Shown here: positions 26,722 through 35,646 of the stretch, one piece after another
How positions within the stretch are numbered: the stretch's first letter is position 1
How the letters are laid out: each line of letters opens with the position of its first letter
NCBI RefSeq assembly: GCF_001189845.1
Contig: NZ_LFLZ01000001.1
Span: 1-64,000 of the forward strand
DNA from: Bradyrhizobium tropiciagri
GTDB lineage: Bacteria > Pseudomonadota > Alphaproteobacteria > Rhizobiales > Xanthobacteraceae
Direction of reading: 5' to 3'
Length of the DNA stretch: 64,000 nt
Position numbers and translations under genes: made by a program
Notes under the pieces: model-generated
Told to the model about the DNA's origin: nothing
Databases searched by the model: none
What the model saw: the letters and a program-made list of their open reading frames with translations, nothing else

Positions 26722-28277
26722 TCAGCTCACGCGCCGATCCCGGTTCTCCCAATATGGCTTGCGCAGCTCGCGCTTCAGGATCTTGCCGGCACCGGAGAGC
26801 GGCAGCGGGGTCGAAGTGATGTCGACGCTGCGCGGGCACTTGTAGCCGGCGATCAGCGCCTTGCAGTGCTCCATCAGCTCGTCCGGCGTGGCGCTTGCGC
26901 CGCTCTTCATCACCACGACGGCGTGGACCTGCTCGCCCCAGCGCTCGCTCGGGATGCCGATCACGGCGCATTGCGCCACCGACGGGTGCTGGGCGAGGGC
27001 GTTCTCGACCTCGGCCGAATAGACGTTCTCGCCGCCGGAGATGATCATGTCCTTGACGCGATCGACGACGTAGACGAAGCCGTCCTCGTCCATGTAGCCG
27101 CCGTCGCCGGTGTGCATCCAGCCGTCGATCACGGCGCGCGCGGTCTCCTCGGGGCGCTCCCAATAGCCCATCATCACCATATCGCCGCGCACTGCGATCT
27201 CGCCGACGGTGCCGAGCGGCACCTCCTGATCCAAGGCGTCGACGATCTTCACTTCGGCGCCGAGGGTGGCGCGACCCGCGCCGCGATGCCGACCCTTGGC
27301 GCGCCCGTCGCCGATATGCTCCTTCCAGTGCAGCAGCGTCGCGATCGGCGACAGCTCGGTCATGCCGTAGGCCTGGGTGAATTCGACATGCGGCAGCGCC
27401 TTCATCGCGCGCATCAGCACGGCGTCGCTGATCACGGAGGCGCCGTAGGAGATGCGCTTCAGCGACGACAGGTCGTAGGTGCCGAGCGTCGGATGATCGA
27501 CGAACATCTGGATCATGGTCGGCACCAGCAGCACGTCGGTGATGCGTTCCTTCTGCACGGCGGCGGCGACGCCATCCGGCGTAAAGCCTGGATCACGACG
27601 TTGGAGCCGCCCGACAGCAGCACCGAGTACATCGCCGCGCCGTTGGCGAGGTGGAACATCGGCGCCGCGTGCAAATAGATCGAGGTGCCCGGCCACAGGC
27701 CTTCGCCGAGCGCGTTGAGCGCATTGGCCATCAGATTGCCGTGGCTCAGCATCACGCCCTTGGAGCGGCCGGTGGTGCCGCCGGTGTAGAAGATGCCGGC
27801 GAGATCGTCGCGGGTGCGCATCGCGTCCGCAATCGGCTCGCTGCGCGCGATCAGCGTCTCGTAATTCTCCATGCCGGCGGGCGTATCGCCCTCGTCGGCA
27901 TAGACCAGCTTCAGGCCCGGAATCGCACCTGCCAAAGTCGCGCCGACCGCCGCAAACGCCTTGTCGACGAACAGGATGGTTGCGCGGCAGTCGCGCAGCG
28001 CGTCCTCGTTCTCGATCGGAGACCAGCGGATGTTGAGCGGCACGATCACGGCGCCGGCCCAGCCGACCGCGAGGTACAGCTCGAGATAGCGGTCGGAGTT
28101 CAGCGACAGGATCGCGACGCGGTCGCCGTCCTTGGCGCCGAGTCCGCGGATGGCGGCGGCGAGGCGAGCGACCCGGTCGCCGACCTCGCGCCAGGTGCGC
28201 CGCCGCTCACCGCAGACGACCGCGAGCCCGTTTGGATTGACCTGCAGCGCGCGCCGCAGCCCGTGTGTGATGTTCAC
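26722..28277 (-). CDS. acyl-CoA synthetase (AMP-forming), frame broken near 27584
   Basis: Activates a carboxylic acid to its CoA thioester through an acyl-AMP. The N-terminal frame carries I-F-Y-T-G-G-T-T-G-R-S-K-G-V-M (the P-loop-like motif). The second frame has the A-Y-G-M-T-E substrate/AMP motif, the Y-W-E-R-P-E-E-T motif, D-R-V-K-D-M-I-I-S-G-G-E-N-V-Y, and the C-terminal P-L-S-G-A-G-K-I-L-K with the catalytic Lys. The frames join if the three A's at 27583-27585 (T on the coding strand) are four, giving 518 residues with QAFTPDGVAAAVQ across the join. Start GTG at 28277 after a GGGAGGA ribosome site. It is probably the entry enzyme of the catabolic module. Confidence 0.9.
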
Positions 28278-29004
28278 TCTCGTCCTCCCTTGGTGCGTTT
28301 CCGTTGCGAGGCGGTTTGTCCGCCTTCTCTGCAGCCGGAACGGCTGCTTTGCGCGCTGTCTTGCGCGTTGCTGTCGTGGCGATCCCCTCGGTGAGGCGGA
28401 TCGCGAACTCTTCGGCGACGGCGCGCCCGGTCATCTCACCGCCGGGCTGGAACCAGTGTCCGATCCAGTTCAGCGAGCCTGCGATCGCGAACGCCGCGAG
28501 CTTCGCGTCGCACGGTTTCACCGAACCGTCCTCAACGCCCTCAGCGATATAGTCGCGGAATGCGCCGTCGATGCGTCGCTTGGCCGTCTGCACGATCTTG
28601 CGGTTGTCCTCGCTGAGATCGCGGAGGTCGAAGCGGACCAGGCTCTTGCCGTAGTCCTCGGTCATCAGCTCGGCATAGCGGACGATCAGCTTGCGCAGCT
28701 TGCTGAGGCCGCTGCCGGTGCTTGCCGAGGTCTCGGCGATGCAGTCATCGACCAGCTCATTACCGATCGACCAGCATTCGTAGAGGATCTCGTCCTTGCC
28801 GCGGAAGTAATTGTAGAGCGCCGGCTTGGTGATGTTGAGCCGCCTGGCGACCTCGTTCAGCGTGGCGCCGTGGTAGCCCTGTTCCAGGAACAGGGCGACG
28901 GCCGTGCGCAGCACCGCCTCGCGCTTCTCGTCGCGGGCGCGGCGTCGGCTCTCGAAGGGCAGCCAGGGGGACTGGCTGGAGGAGGGGATGTGACCGTCGT
29001 CCAT
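28207..29004 (-). CDS. TetR-family transcriptional regulator with extended tail
   Basis: A 265-residue repressor. The helix-turn-helix lies at about residues 41-66 (TLNEVARRLNITKPALYNYF), followed by a ligand-binding helical domain. Fatty-acid-catabolism TetR proteins of this type release DNA on binding an acyl-CoA. Its open frame overlaps the acyl-CoA synthetase start by 71 bases with a basic, low-complexity tail. A one-base restoration upstream would instead end it in a GTGA overlap at 28274-28277 with 243 residues, so the tail may be another frame error. It is divergent from the thiolase gene and probably controls both directions. Confidence 0.85.
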   Translation of the reverse strand: MDDGHIPSSSQSPWLPFESRRRARDEKREAVLRTAVALFLEQGYHGATLNEVARRLNITKPALYNYFRGKDEILYECWSIGNELVDDCIAETSASTGSGLSKLRKLIVRYAELMTEDYGKSLVRFDLRDLSEDNRKIVQTAKRRIDGAFRDYIAEGVEDGSVKPCDAKLAAFAIAGSLNWIGHWFQPGGEMTGRAVAEEFAIRLTEGIATTATRKTARKAAVPAAEKADKPPRNGNAPREDESEHHTRAAARAAGQSKRARGRLR

Positions 29005-29063
29005 GTCTTGAAGCCGGTGTCGTGAAGCCGATGTCGCATTGACTCTGCGTGATGGCCCGTATA

Positions 29064-29096
29064 TTACCCGTGGGTAAAAAATAGTCCAGCGGGTAA
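29064..29096. promoter_or_regulatory. putative TetR operator between the regulator and thiolase genes
   Basis: TTACCC-GT-GGGTAA at 29064-29077 is a perfect inverted repeat with a 2-base centre. A third half-site, GGGTAA, lies at 29091-29096. Position between the divergent starts (29004 and 29115) fits an autoregulatory operator for the TetR protein. Confidence 0.65.
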
Positions 29097-29114
29097 TTTT
29101 CGGGAGGACACGCG

Positions 29115-30299
29115 ATGACGTCACGCACCTATGTTGCCGGGGTCGGCATGATCCCGTTCGTCAAGCCCGGCGCCAATGCGCCGTATCACGTGATGGGCGC
29201 CGAGGCCGCGAAGCTCGCGCTCACTGATGCCGGTCTCGACTACGGCAAAGTGCAGCAGGCATATGTCGGCTACGTCTATGGCGACTCCACCTGCGGCCAG
29301 CGCGCGCTCTACCCAGTCGGCATGACCGGCATCCCGATCGTCAACGTCAACAACAACTGCTCGACCGGTTCGACCGCGCTGTTCCTGGCGCGGCAGGCGA
29401 TCGAGTCCGGTGCGGCCGATTGCGTGATGGCGCTCGGCTTCGAGCAGATGAAGCCCGGCGCGCTGGGCGCCGTGTTCACCGATCGCCCGAGCGCGTTCGA
29501 CGATTTCGACGCCGCTGCCGACAAGCTGGTCGACGCGCCCGGCGTGCCGCTGGCGCTGCGCTATTTCGGCGGCGCCGGCCTCAGCCACATGAAGAAATAC
29601 GGCACGCCGCTGTCCGCGTTTGCAAAGGTGCGCGCCAAGGCGAGCCGCCACGCCAAGAACAATCCGCTGGCGCTGTTCCGCAAGGAAGTGACCGCCGACG
29701 ACGTGATGAACGACCAGATGATCTGGCCCGGCGTGATGACGCGCCTGATGGCGTGCCCGCCGACTTGCGGCGGTGCCGCCGCGATCCTGGTCTCGGAGAA
29801 ATTCGCCGACCAGCACGGCCTCAACAATCAGGTGCGCATCGCGGCGCAGGCGATGACGACGGACACGCCATCGACCTTCGGCGCCGACGACATGATGCAG
29901 GTGGTCGGCTACGACATGGCGCGCGATGCTGCCAACAAGGTCTATGAAGCCGCCGGCATCGGCCCCAAGGACCTCGACGTCGTCGAGCTGCACGACTGCT
30001 TCGCCCATAACGAGCTGATCACCTATGAGGGGCTCGGCCTGTGCGGTGTGGGCGAGGCCGCGAAGTTCATCGACGACGGCGACAACAGCTACGGCGGCCG
30101 GATCGTGACCAACCCGTCCGGCGGCTTGCTGTCGAAGGGCCATCCGCTCGGCGCCACCGGGCTTGCCCAGTGCTACGAGCTGACCCGGCAGCTGCGCGGC
30201 ACCGCTGCGGCGACGCAGGTGGAGGGCGCGCGGCTCGGCTTGCAGCACAATCTCGGCCTCGGCGGTGCCTGCGTCGTCACGCTCTACGAACGCGCCTGA
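29115..30299 (+). CDS. thiolase-family protein (SCP-x/lipid-transfer type)
   Basis: A 394-residue thiolase-fold enzyme that would cleave a 3-ketoacyl-CoA. The nucleophile Cys is in N-V-N-N-N-C-S-T-G-S-T, near residue 84. The second His site is V-V-E-L-H-D-C-F-A, and the third the S-K-G-H-P-L-G-A-T-G loop. This arrangement matches the SCP-x thiolase / non-DUF35 lipid-transfer group, used for branched or sterol side chains in some bacteria. It starts 111 bases from the TetR start and leads a tightly spaced plus-strand operon. Confidence 0.88.
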   Translation: MTSRTYVAGVGMIPFVKPGANAPYHVMGAEAAKLALTDAGLDYGKVQQAYVGYVYGDSTCGQRALYPVGMTGIPIVNVNNNCSTGSTALFLARQAIESGAADCVMALGFEQMKPGALGAVFTDRPSAFDDFDAAADKLVDAPGVPLALRYFGGAGLSHMKKYGTPLSAFAKVRAKASRHAKNNPLALFRKEVTADDVMNDQMIWPGVMTRLMACPPTCGGAAAILVSEKFADQHGLNNQVRIAAQAMTTDTPSTFGADDMMQVVGYDMARDAANKVYEAAGIGPKDLDVVELHDCFAHNELITYEGLGLCGVGEAAKFIDDGDNSYGGRIVTNPSGGLLSKGHPLGATGLAQCYELTRQLRGTAAATQVEGARLGLQHNLGLGGACVVTLYERA

Positions 30300-30306
30300 G
30301 GCTGCC

Positions 30307-30738
30307 ATGGTCGATCAATCCGCTGTCGGGCGTGCGTTCACGCCCGTGACCGCGCGCGTCGAGCCGGGACGCCTGCGCTTCTTCCTCGATACGCTCGGCG
30401 AGACCAACCCGGTCTATCGCGACGGGTCCGCGGCGCCGGTGCCGCCGACCTATCTGTTCTGCCTGGAGATGATGGACGCAACGGTGCCGTTCGAATTCCT
30501 GACCGCACTCGGCATCGATCTCGCCCGGGTGCTGCACGGCGAGCAGCGTTTCGATTATCACGCGCCCGTCGTGATCGGTGACACCCTGACGTTCCATCCG
30601 CGCGTTGCCAGCGTGACCGACAAGAAGGGTGGGGCGATGACGCTGATCGTGGTCGACACCCCGGTCACCAACCAGAACGGCGTCCATGTCGCCGATGTCT
30701 CGCGTACCATCGTGGTGCGCAATGCGAGGCCGTCATGA
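30307..30738 (+). CDS. FAS1-like/MaoC-N hotdog dehydratase subunit
   Basis: A 143-residue hotdog-fold protein resembling the N-terminal MaoC-like domain of enoyl-CoA hydratases (HTD2/HadA/ChsH type). This subunit often lacks the catalytic Asp/His and pairs with a second subunit. Typical stretches are R-F-F-L-D-T-L-G-E-T-N-P-V-Y and P-P-T-Y-L-F-C. It starts 7 bases after the thiolase stop and its stop overlaps the next start by four bases (ATGA), indicating tight coupling with its presumed partner. Confidence 0.8.
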   Translation: MVDQSAVGRAFTPVTARVEPGRLRFFLDTLGETNPVYRDGSAAPVPPTYLFCLEMMDATVPFEFLTALGIDLARVLHGEQRFDYHAPVVIGDTLTFHPRVASVTDKKGGAMTLIVVDTPVTNQNGVHVADVSRTIVVRNARPS

Positions 30739-31142
30739 GCAGCAGCGTTCCCTCGGTCGGCGACATCATCGTCCACAAGGAATTTCCACCGATCACCCGG
30801 CATCGTCTGGCGCTGTATTGCGGCGCCTCCGGCGATCACAACCCGATCCATGTCGACATCGACTTCGCGAAGGCGGCTGGTTTCCCCGACGTGTTCGCGC
30901 ACGGCATGCTTGTGATGGGCTATCTCGGCCAGGCGCTGACGGATGCGGTCGCACCATCTCGCATCCGCTCGTTCTCGACCCGCTTTGCCGCGATCACCCA
31001 GCTCGGCGCGAAGCTGACCTGCGAAGGCACGGTGACCGAGTTGATCGAACAAGGCGGTGAGCGGCGCGCAAAACTCGCGCTCACCACCAAGGACCAGAAC
31101 GGCGAGATCAAGCTCGCCGGCGAAGCCATTATCGCGCTGTAG
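30735..31142 (+). CDS. MaoC-family (R)-specific enoyl-CoA hydratase subunit
   Basis: A 135-residue MaoC hotdog protein with the catalytic motif Y-C-G-A-S-G-D-H-N-P-I-H-V-D (Asp and His conserved as in R-hydratases) and the H-G-M-L-V-M-G-Y stretch. Together with the preceding non-catalytic-looking subunit it should form a heterodimeric hydratase that adds water to an enoyl-CoA. It begins in an ATGA overlap and is followed 8 bases later by the SDR gene, which would act next. Confidence 0.87.
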   Translation: MSSSVPSVGDIIVHKEFPPITRHRLALYCGASGDHNPIHVDIDFAKAAGFPDVFAHGMLVMGYLGQALTDAVAPSRIRSFSTRFAAITQLGAKLTCEGTVTELIEQGGERRAKLALTTKDQNGEIKLAGEAIIAL

Positions 31143-31150
31143 GAGAGATC

Positions 31151-31978
31151 ATGTCGAAATTGCAAGGAAAGGTCGCGCTCATCTCTGGCTCCGGCCGCGG
31201 CATCGGGCGCGCGATCGCGCTGAAGCTTGCGAGCGAGGGCGCGCGCGTCGTGGTCAATGACCTCGATGCCGAGCCGGGCGATGCCGTCGCCGCCGAGATC
31301 AAGGCTGCGGGCGGCGAAGCGATCGCGGTCAATGGCAGCGTGACCGAAGCCGGCTTTGCCGATCGCTTCGTAGGCAGCGCGATCGAGCAGTTCGGCGGCC
31401 TCGACATCATCGTCAACAATGCCGGCTACACCTGGGACTCGACGATCCAGAAGATGACCGACGAGCAGTTCCAGGCGATGCTCGACGTGCATCTGGTCGC
31501 GCCGTTCCGCATCATGCGCGCGGCGTCGGAGCCGATCCGGGTGATGGCGAAGCAGGAGTCCGAGGCGGGACGCGAGGTGTTCCGCAAGGTCGTTAACATC
31601 TCCTCGATCGCGGGCCTCTACGGCAATGCCGGGCAGGCGAGCTATTCGTCGGCGAAAGCCTCGCTGATCGGCCTGACGCGCACGATGTGCAAGGAGTGGG
31701 GCCGCTACAAGGTCAACGTCAATTGCGTGGCGTTCGGCCTGATCAACACCCGCCTGACCCAGCCGATCGAAACCCAGCAGAAGACCATCGACGTCGCCGG
31801 CCGCGACATCAAGGTCGGCGTGCAGCCGCAGATGCTGGAGGCGATGGGCCGCATGATCCCGCTCGGCCGCGGCGGCACGCCGGAAGAGGCGGCGGACGCG
31901 GTCTATCTGTTCTGTGCTCCGGAATCGAACTACATCAGCGGTCAGGTGATCGTCGCCGGCGGCGGTCTTCTGATCTAG
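31151..31978 (+). CDS. SDR-family 3-hydroxyacyl-CoA dehydrogenase/3-oxoacyl reductase
   Basis: A 275-residue short-chain dehydrogenase. The NAD(P) motif is S-G-S-G-R-G-I-G near residues 12-19; the usual T of T-G is S here. NNAG is present, and V-V-N-I-S-S-I and Y-S-S-A-K carry the catalytic Ser-Tyr-Lys. The C terminus I-S-G-Q-V-I-V-A-G-G-G is normal for FabG-like proteins. In this operon it most likely oxidises the 3-hydroxyacyl-CoA made by the hydratase pair to the ketone cut by the thiolase. A good AGGAGAG ribosome site precedes it. Confidence 0.88.
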   Translation: MSKLQGKVALISGSGRGIGRAIALKLASEGARVVVNDLDAEPGDAVAAEIKAAGGEAIAVNGSVTEAGFADRFVGSAIEQFGGLDIIVNNAGYTWDSTIQKMTDEQFQAMLDVHLVAPFRIMRAASEPIRVMAKQESEAGREVFRKVVNISSIAGLYGNAGQASYSSAKASLIGLTRTMCKEWGRYKVNVNCVAFGLINTRLTQPIETQQKTIDVAGRDIKVGVQPQMLEAMGRMIPLGRGGTPEEAADAVYLFCAPESNYISGQVIVAGGGLLI

Positions 31979-32017
31979 TCTGCCTGCGTCTTTGTAGCTG
32001 ACGTGGTACCTGGTCCC

Positions 32018-32143
32018 GTCATTGCGAGGAGCGACAGCGACGAAGCAATCCATCGGTCCGCATATGCGGTGCAATGGATTGCTTCGCTTCGCTCGCAATG
32101 ACGGCGATGGGGTCGCTTCGCTCGCAATGACGGCGATGGGGTC
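32018..32143. repeat. palindromic repeat, 'GTCATTGCGAGGAGC' family, copy 3, with a 29-bp tandem tail duplication
   Basis: The palindrome spans 32018-32103. Its right arm and following 17 bases, GCTTCGCTCGCAATGACGGC plus GATGGGGTC, are repeated directly (32086-32114 and 32115-32143, 29 bp each). Repeat and tandem copy lie between the SDR and acyl-CoA dehydrogenase genes. Confidence 0.88.
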
Positions 32144-32181
32144 GTTGTACGTCGGTAGAAGTGATTTACTGAGAGGACCAC

Positions 32182-33327
32182 ATGCACTACCGATCGTCCT
32201 GGATGACCGAGGAGCTGGACACCTTTCGTGACCAGTTCCGCAAATTCCTCGCCAAGGACCTCGCGCCGCACGCCGAGACATGGCGCGCGCAGAAGCTGGT
32301 CGACCGCTCGGCCTGGCGCGCGCTCGGCGAGATGGGCGCGTTGCTGCCGAGCGTGCCCGAGGCCTATGGCGGGCTCGGGACCAGCTTTGCCTATGACGCG
32401 GCGGTGCTCGATGACCTCGAGAGCACCGTCCCGGAGTTGACCACCGGCGTCTCCGTGCACAGTGCGATCGTCGCGCATTACATCCTCAACTACGGCTCGG
32501 AGGAGCAGAAGCAGCGCTGGCTGCCGAAGATGGCGTCGGGCGAGATGGTCGGCGCCATCGCGATGACCGAGCCCGGCACCGGCTCCGATTTGCAGAGCAT
32601 CAAGACCACGGCCAAAAAGCAGGGCAATTCCTACGTCATCAACGGCCAGAAGACGTTCATCACCAACGGCCAGGCCGCCGATCTCGTGATCGTCGTCGCG
32701 CGCACCGGCGCGCCGGGCGCCAAGGGCATTTCGTTGATCGCGGTCGAAACGGCCGGCGCGGAAGGCTACCGGCGCGGGCGCAACCTCGACAAGATCGGCC
32801 TGCATGCGTCGGACACCTCGGAACTGTTCTTCGACAATGTCACGGTGCCGCCGGAGAACCTGCTTGGCAATGAGGAGGGCAACGGCTTCGTGCAGCTGAT
32901 GCAGCAATTGCCGCAGGAGCGGCTGTCGCTTGCGATCGGCGCCGTCGCCTCGATGGAGCGCGCGGTCAAGATCACCGCCGAATACACCAAGGAGCGCACC
33001 GCGTTCGGCAAGCCGCTGATCGAATTCCAGAACACCGCGTTCACGCTCGCCGAGCGCAAGACCGAGGCGATGATCGCCCGCGTGTTCGTCGACTGGTGCG
33101 TCGAGCGGCTGGTCGCCGGCGACCTCGACACCGTGACGGCCTCGATGGCGAAATGGTGGTGCTCGCAGAAACAGGTCGAGACCGCCGACGAATGCCTGCA
33201 GCTGCATGGCGGCTACGGCTACATGCAGGAATATCCGATCTCGCGGATGTTCATCGATTCCCGCATCCAGAAGATCTATGGCGGCACCAACGAGATCATG
33301 AAGGTGTTGATCGCGCGCTCGCTGTAG
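32182..33327 (+). CDS. acyl-CoA dehydrogenase
   Basis: A 381-residue FAD flavoenzyme that introduces the alpha-beta double bond into an acyl-CoA. The signatures G-A-I-A-M-T-E-P-G-T-G-S-D and, at the C-terminal end, I-Q-K-I-Y-G-G-T-N-E-I-M-K are clear. The last motif has Gly where medium-chain enzymes have catalytic Glu, as in long-chain/isovaleryl types that carry the base on another helix. Start 32182 follows GAGAGGACC. It is on the same strand as the upstream operon, separated by a repeat, and would provide the first oxidation step of the module. Confidence 0.92.
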   Translation: MHYRSSWMTEELDTFRDQFRKFLAKDLAPHAETWRAQKLVDRSAWRALGEMGALLPSVPEAYGGLGTSFAYDAAVLDDLESTVPELTTGVSVHSAIVAHYILNYGSEEQKQRWLPKMASGEMVGAIAMTEPGTGSDLQSIKTTAKKQGNSYVINGQKTFITNGQAADLVIVVARTGAPGAKGISLIAVETAGAEGYRRGRNLDKIGLHASDTSELFFDNVTVPPENLLGNEEGNGFVQLMQQLPQERLSLAIGAVASMERAVKITAEYTKERTAFGKPLIEFQNTAFTLAERKTEAMIARVFVDWCVERLVAGDLDTVTASMAKWWCSQKQVETADECLQLHGGYGYMQEYPISRMFIDSRIQKIYGGTNEIMKVLIARSL

Positions 33328-33350
33328 GCGGGCGCGCGATCCCGGCGGCG

Positions 33351-34841
33351 CTACATCGCGCGTACGTTCTTGAGGAACTTGTCGACCTGGACTTCGAGCT
33401 CGGAGGCGTTGCTGGCGAGCTCTCCGGAGGCCGCCAGCACGTTCTCGGCGGCCTTGCTGGCATCGTCGATCGCCTTGGTGGTTCCGTTGATGTTCGCGAT
33501 GACCTCCTTGGTGGCCGCGGCCTGCTCCTCGACCGCGCTCGCGATCACGGTCGAGATCTCGCTGATCTGGACGATGACCTGCGAGATCGCCTTCAGCGCG
33601 GTCGCGGTGTTGCCGGTCGCCGTCTGCATTTCGTTGATCTGCGCGGAAATGTCTTCAGTGGCCTTGGCGGTCTGGTTGGCCAGCGCCTTCACCTCGGATG
33701 CAACCACGGCAAAGCCGCGTCCGGCTTCGCCGGCACGCGCGGACTCGATCGTCGCGTTGAGCGCAAGCAGATTGGTCTGGCCGGCGATCTGGCTGATCAG
33801 CGCGACGACGTCGCCGATCTTCTGCGCCATGGTCACGAGGCCTGCCACCAGCTTGTCGGACTTCTCCGCTTCCTCTACCGCCATGCGGGCGATGCGGCTC
33901 GCCTCGGCCACCTGGCGGCTGATCTCGTTGACGGATGAGGAGAGCTCTTCGGAGGCGGACGCCGCGCTCGCCGAGCGCTGATTGACGAATTCGGCTGTTG
34001 TGGTCAGCGACCGCGCCGTGCCCTGCATTTGCGTCGAGGCCGACGCCAGCATCCCGGCAAGACCCTTCACGTTCGTCTCGAAATCGTCCGCCAGCTTGAC
34101 GTTGCCGGTGACCACCGACCAACTCAGCATCGCGCCGGTGTAATTGCCGCGCTTGTCGGTCAGCCCGGAGACCCTGAGGTCGAGCGTTTCCGGGCCGAGC
34201 TTGATCTTGGCTGCATGCGGCAGGTTCTTGGGATCGCCGACGATGCGGCGCTGATGCGCCGGGTTCTTGTGGAAGATGTCGAACGAGTTGCCGAGGATCT
34301 GGTCCGGCCGCACCGGAAGCAAATGCTTCACCGTGTCGAGCGTCTTGAGGCTGGTCTGGTTGATGTAGGTGATGTTGAAATCGGTATCGCACATCATGAT
34401 GTTAATCGGCATGTTGTCGAGCATCTGCAACAGCCGCTCGGTCTGGGTTTCAAGCCGCGCCTTCTCGGTCGCAAGCTCCCAGGTCAGCATCGGCCCGGTG
34501 TAGCGGCCGCGCGAATTGGTCATCGCCGTCACGGTGAGATCGAGCGTCTCGCCGCCGATGGTGATGCGCGCCTTGTGCGGCAGGTTCTTCGGATCGGACA
34601 GCAGCCGGCGCTGATGCTGCGGGTTCTTGTGAAAGATATCGATCGACTGACCGATCAGCGCGTCGACCTTCACCGGCAGCACATGCTCGATCTTCTTCAG
34701 ATTCTGCCGCGTCGACTCGTTGATGTAGGTGATCCTGAAATTGTCCAGCTCGCAGAGCATGACACTGATCGGCATGTCGTCGAACAGCCGATATGAACTG
34801 TCCGAGCCGACGACGCTTGCGACGCTCTTCATCCCCAACAT
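33351..34841 (-). CDS. soluble methyl-accepting chemotaxis protein with two tandem PAS domains
   Basis: A 496-residue chemoreceptor without membrane helices, so cytoplasmic. Two PAS units (about residues 15-110 and 135-230) are near repeats of each other: both contain D-I-F-H-K-N-P and H-Q-R-R, and both start in x-I-x-x-M-x-C-x-x-D/N. The C-terminal methyl-accepting part has the hairpin tip motif [21 protein letters not shown] around residue 370. It would bind CheA/CheW and sense redox, oxygen or a small ligand. The start may be either Met of M-L-G-M-K. No other chemotaxis gene is nearby. Confidence 0.9.
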   Translation of the reverse strand: MLGMKSVASVVGSDSSYRLFDDMPISVMLCELDNFRITYINESTRQNLKKIEHVLPVKVDALIGQSIDIFHKNPQHQRRLLSDPKNLPHKARITIGGETLDLTVTAMTNSRGRYTGPMLTWELATEKARLETQTERLLQMLDNMPINIMMCDTDFNITYINQTSLKTLDTVKHLLPVRPDQILGNSFDIFHKNPAHQRRIVGDPKNLPHAAKIKLGPETLDLRVSGLTDKRGNYTGAMLSWSVVTGNVKLADDFETNVKGLAGMLASASTQMQGTARSLTTTAEFVNQRSASAASASEELSSSVNEISRQVAEASRIARMAVEEAEKSDKLVAGLVTMAQKIGDVVALISQIAGQTNLLALNATIESARAGEAGRGFAVVASEVKALANQTAKATEDISAQINEMQTATGNTATALKAISQVIVQISEISTVIASAVEEQAAATKEVIANINGTTKAIDDASKAAENVLAASGELASNASELEVQVDKFLKNVRAM

Positions 34842-35646
34842 GCATTGCCTCCAGCATTGATATCAATTGGTGAACTGAAAACGCTGCACCTGACCGGCAG
34901 CAGAAAACATTCCGCCGCCGCGTAGCGGGCAGGTGCGATACACGATTTACAATCTCTGACTGCATGAAACGGTAGGCGATTCGAGTTCCATCCAGAAGTG
35001 CATGCAATGAGCTGTGCGCGATCGCGCCAGGCGTCACGCGTGGTGCATGCAGTGAACGCCGCCGAAATCGGCGCGCAACGCACCGATTTGCTGCGAAATT
35101 GGCGCGATCTCGCGGAGAAGTCGCGAAGTGACCTCGCGTCGCACCGTAGTCTTACGGGAACAACCGCGCGCGCACTTAATGTTTGTTAGTGTGCATTTGA
35201 CGGAAAGTGTATGCAGATTGTGCCACGCCGTGGTCGCGCGTGCGGCAAAGCGCATCGCGTCAATCGTCTCGCGCTGTCGTCGCGCGCCTTGGTTCTGACG
35301 GTGCAGTTTGCGGATCGCGTTCTCGCTCGCACACTGCCGCATCGCCGGTAGAGCCGTTGAAAGAAGCACGCGCAGGTTGATCCGGGCCGCCGCACGATGT
35401 GTCGGTCGATCGCAGGACGATGGCGACCGGCTTGCGCGCCGGCGGGACCGCCACGATCCGGTAGGCGATCGTCCGCTCTGCGGAAATCGACGACGAAACG
35501 ACGTTGCCCATTGCCTATCGCATGGCTTGACGCCGCTGCGGGCTCGCGGCGCGGCTTCGGCCTTGCACCATATTTCCGTCTATCATACCCCGTGGGACCA
35601 CGATCCGCGCGACGCCAATGCGCGCCAGTAGCCGCAGGGAGCCCTC
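34842..35646. other. 805-base stretch without a supported gene
   Basis: It lies upstream of both the MCP (minus) and the ThDP enzyme (plus). Parts (34850-35000 and 35150-35250) appear less GC-rich than the genes around, as expected of promoters. An open frame at 35260-35511 (minus, 83 codons, beginning MGNVVSSSISAERTIAYRIV) is possible. It has no clear ribosome site or family and I do not call it. No tRNA, repeat or hairpin stands out. Confidence 0.5.

Noticed and set aside
35260..35511. 83-codon minus-strand frame in the gap before the ThDP enzyme
   Set aside because: No family, no convincing ribosome site, and composition not clearly coding.
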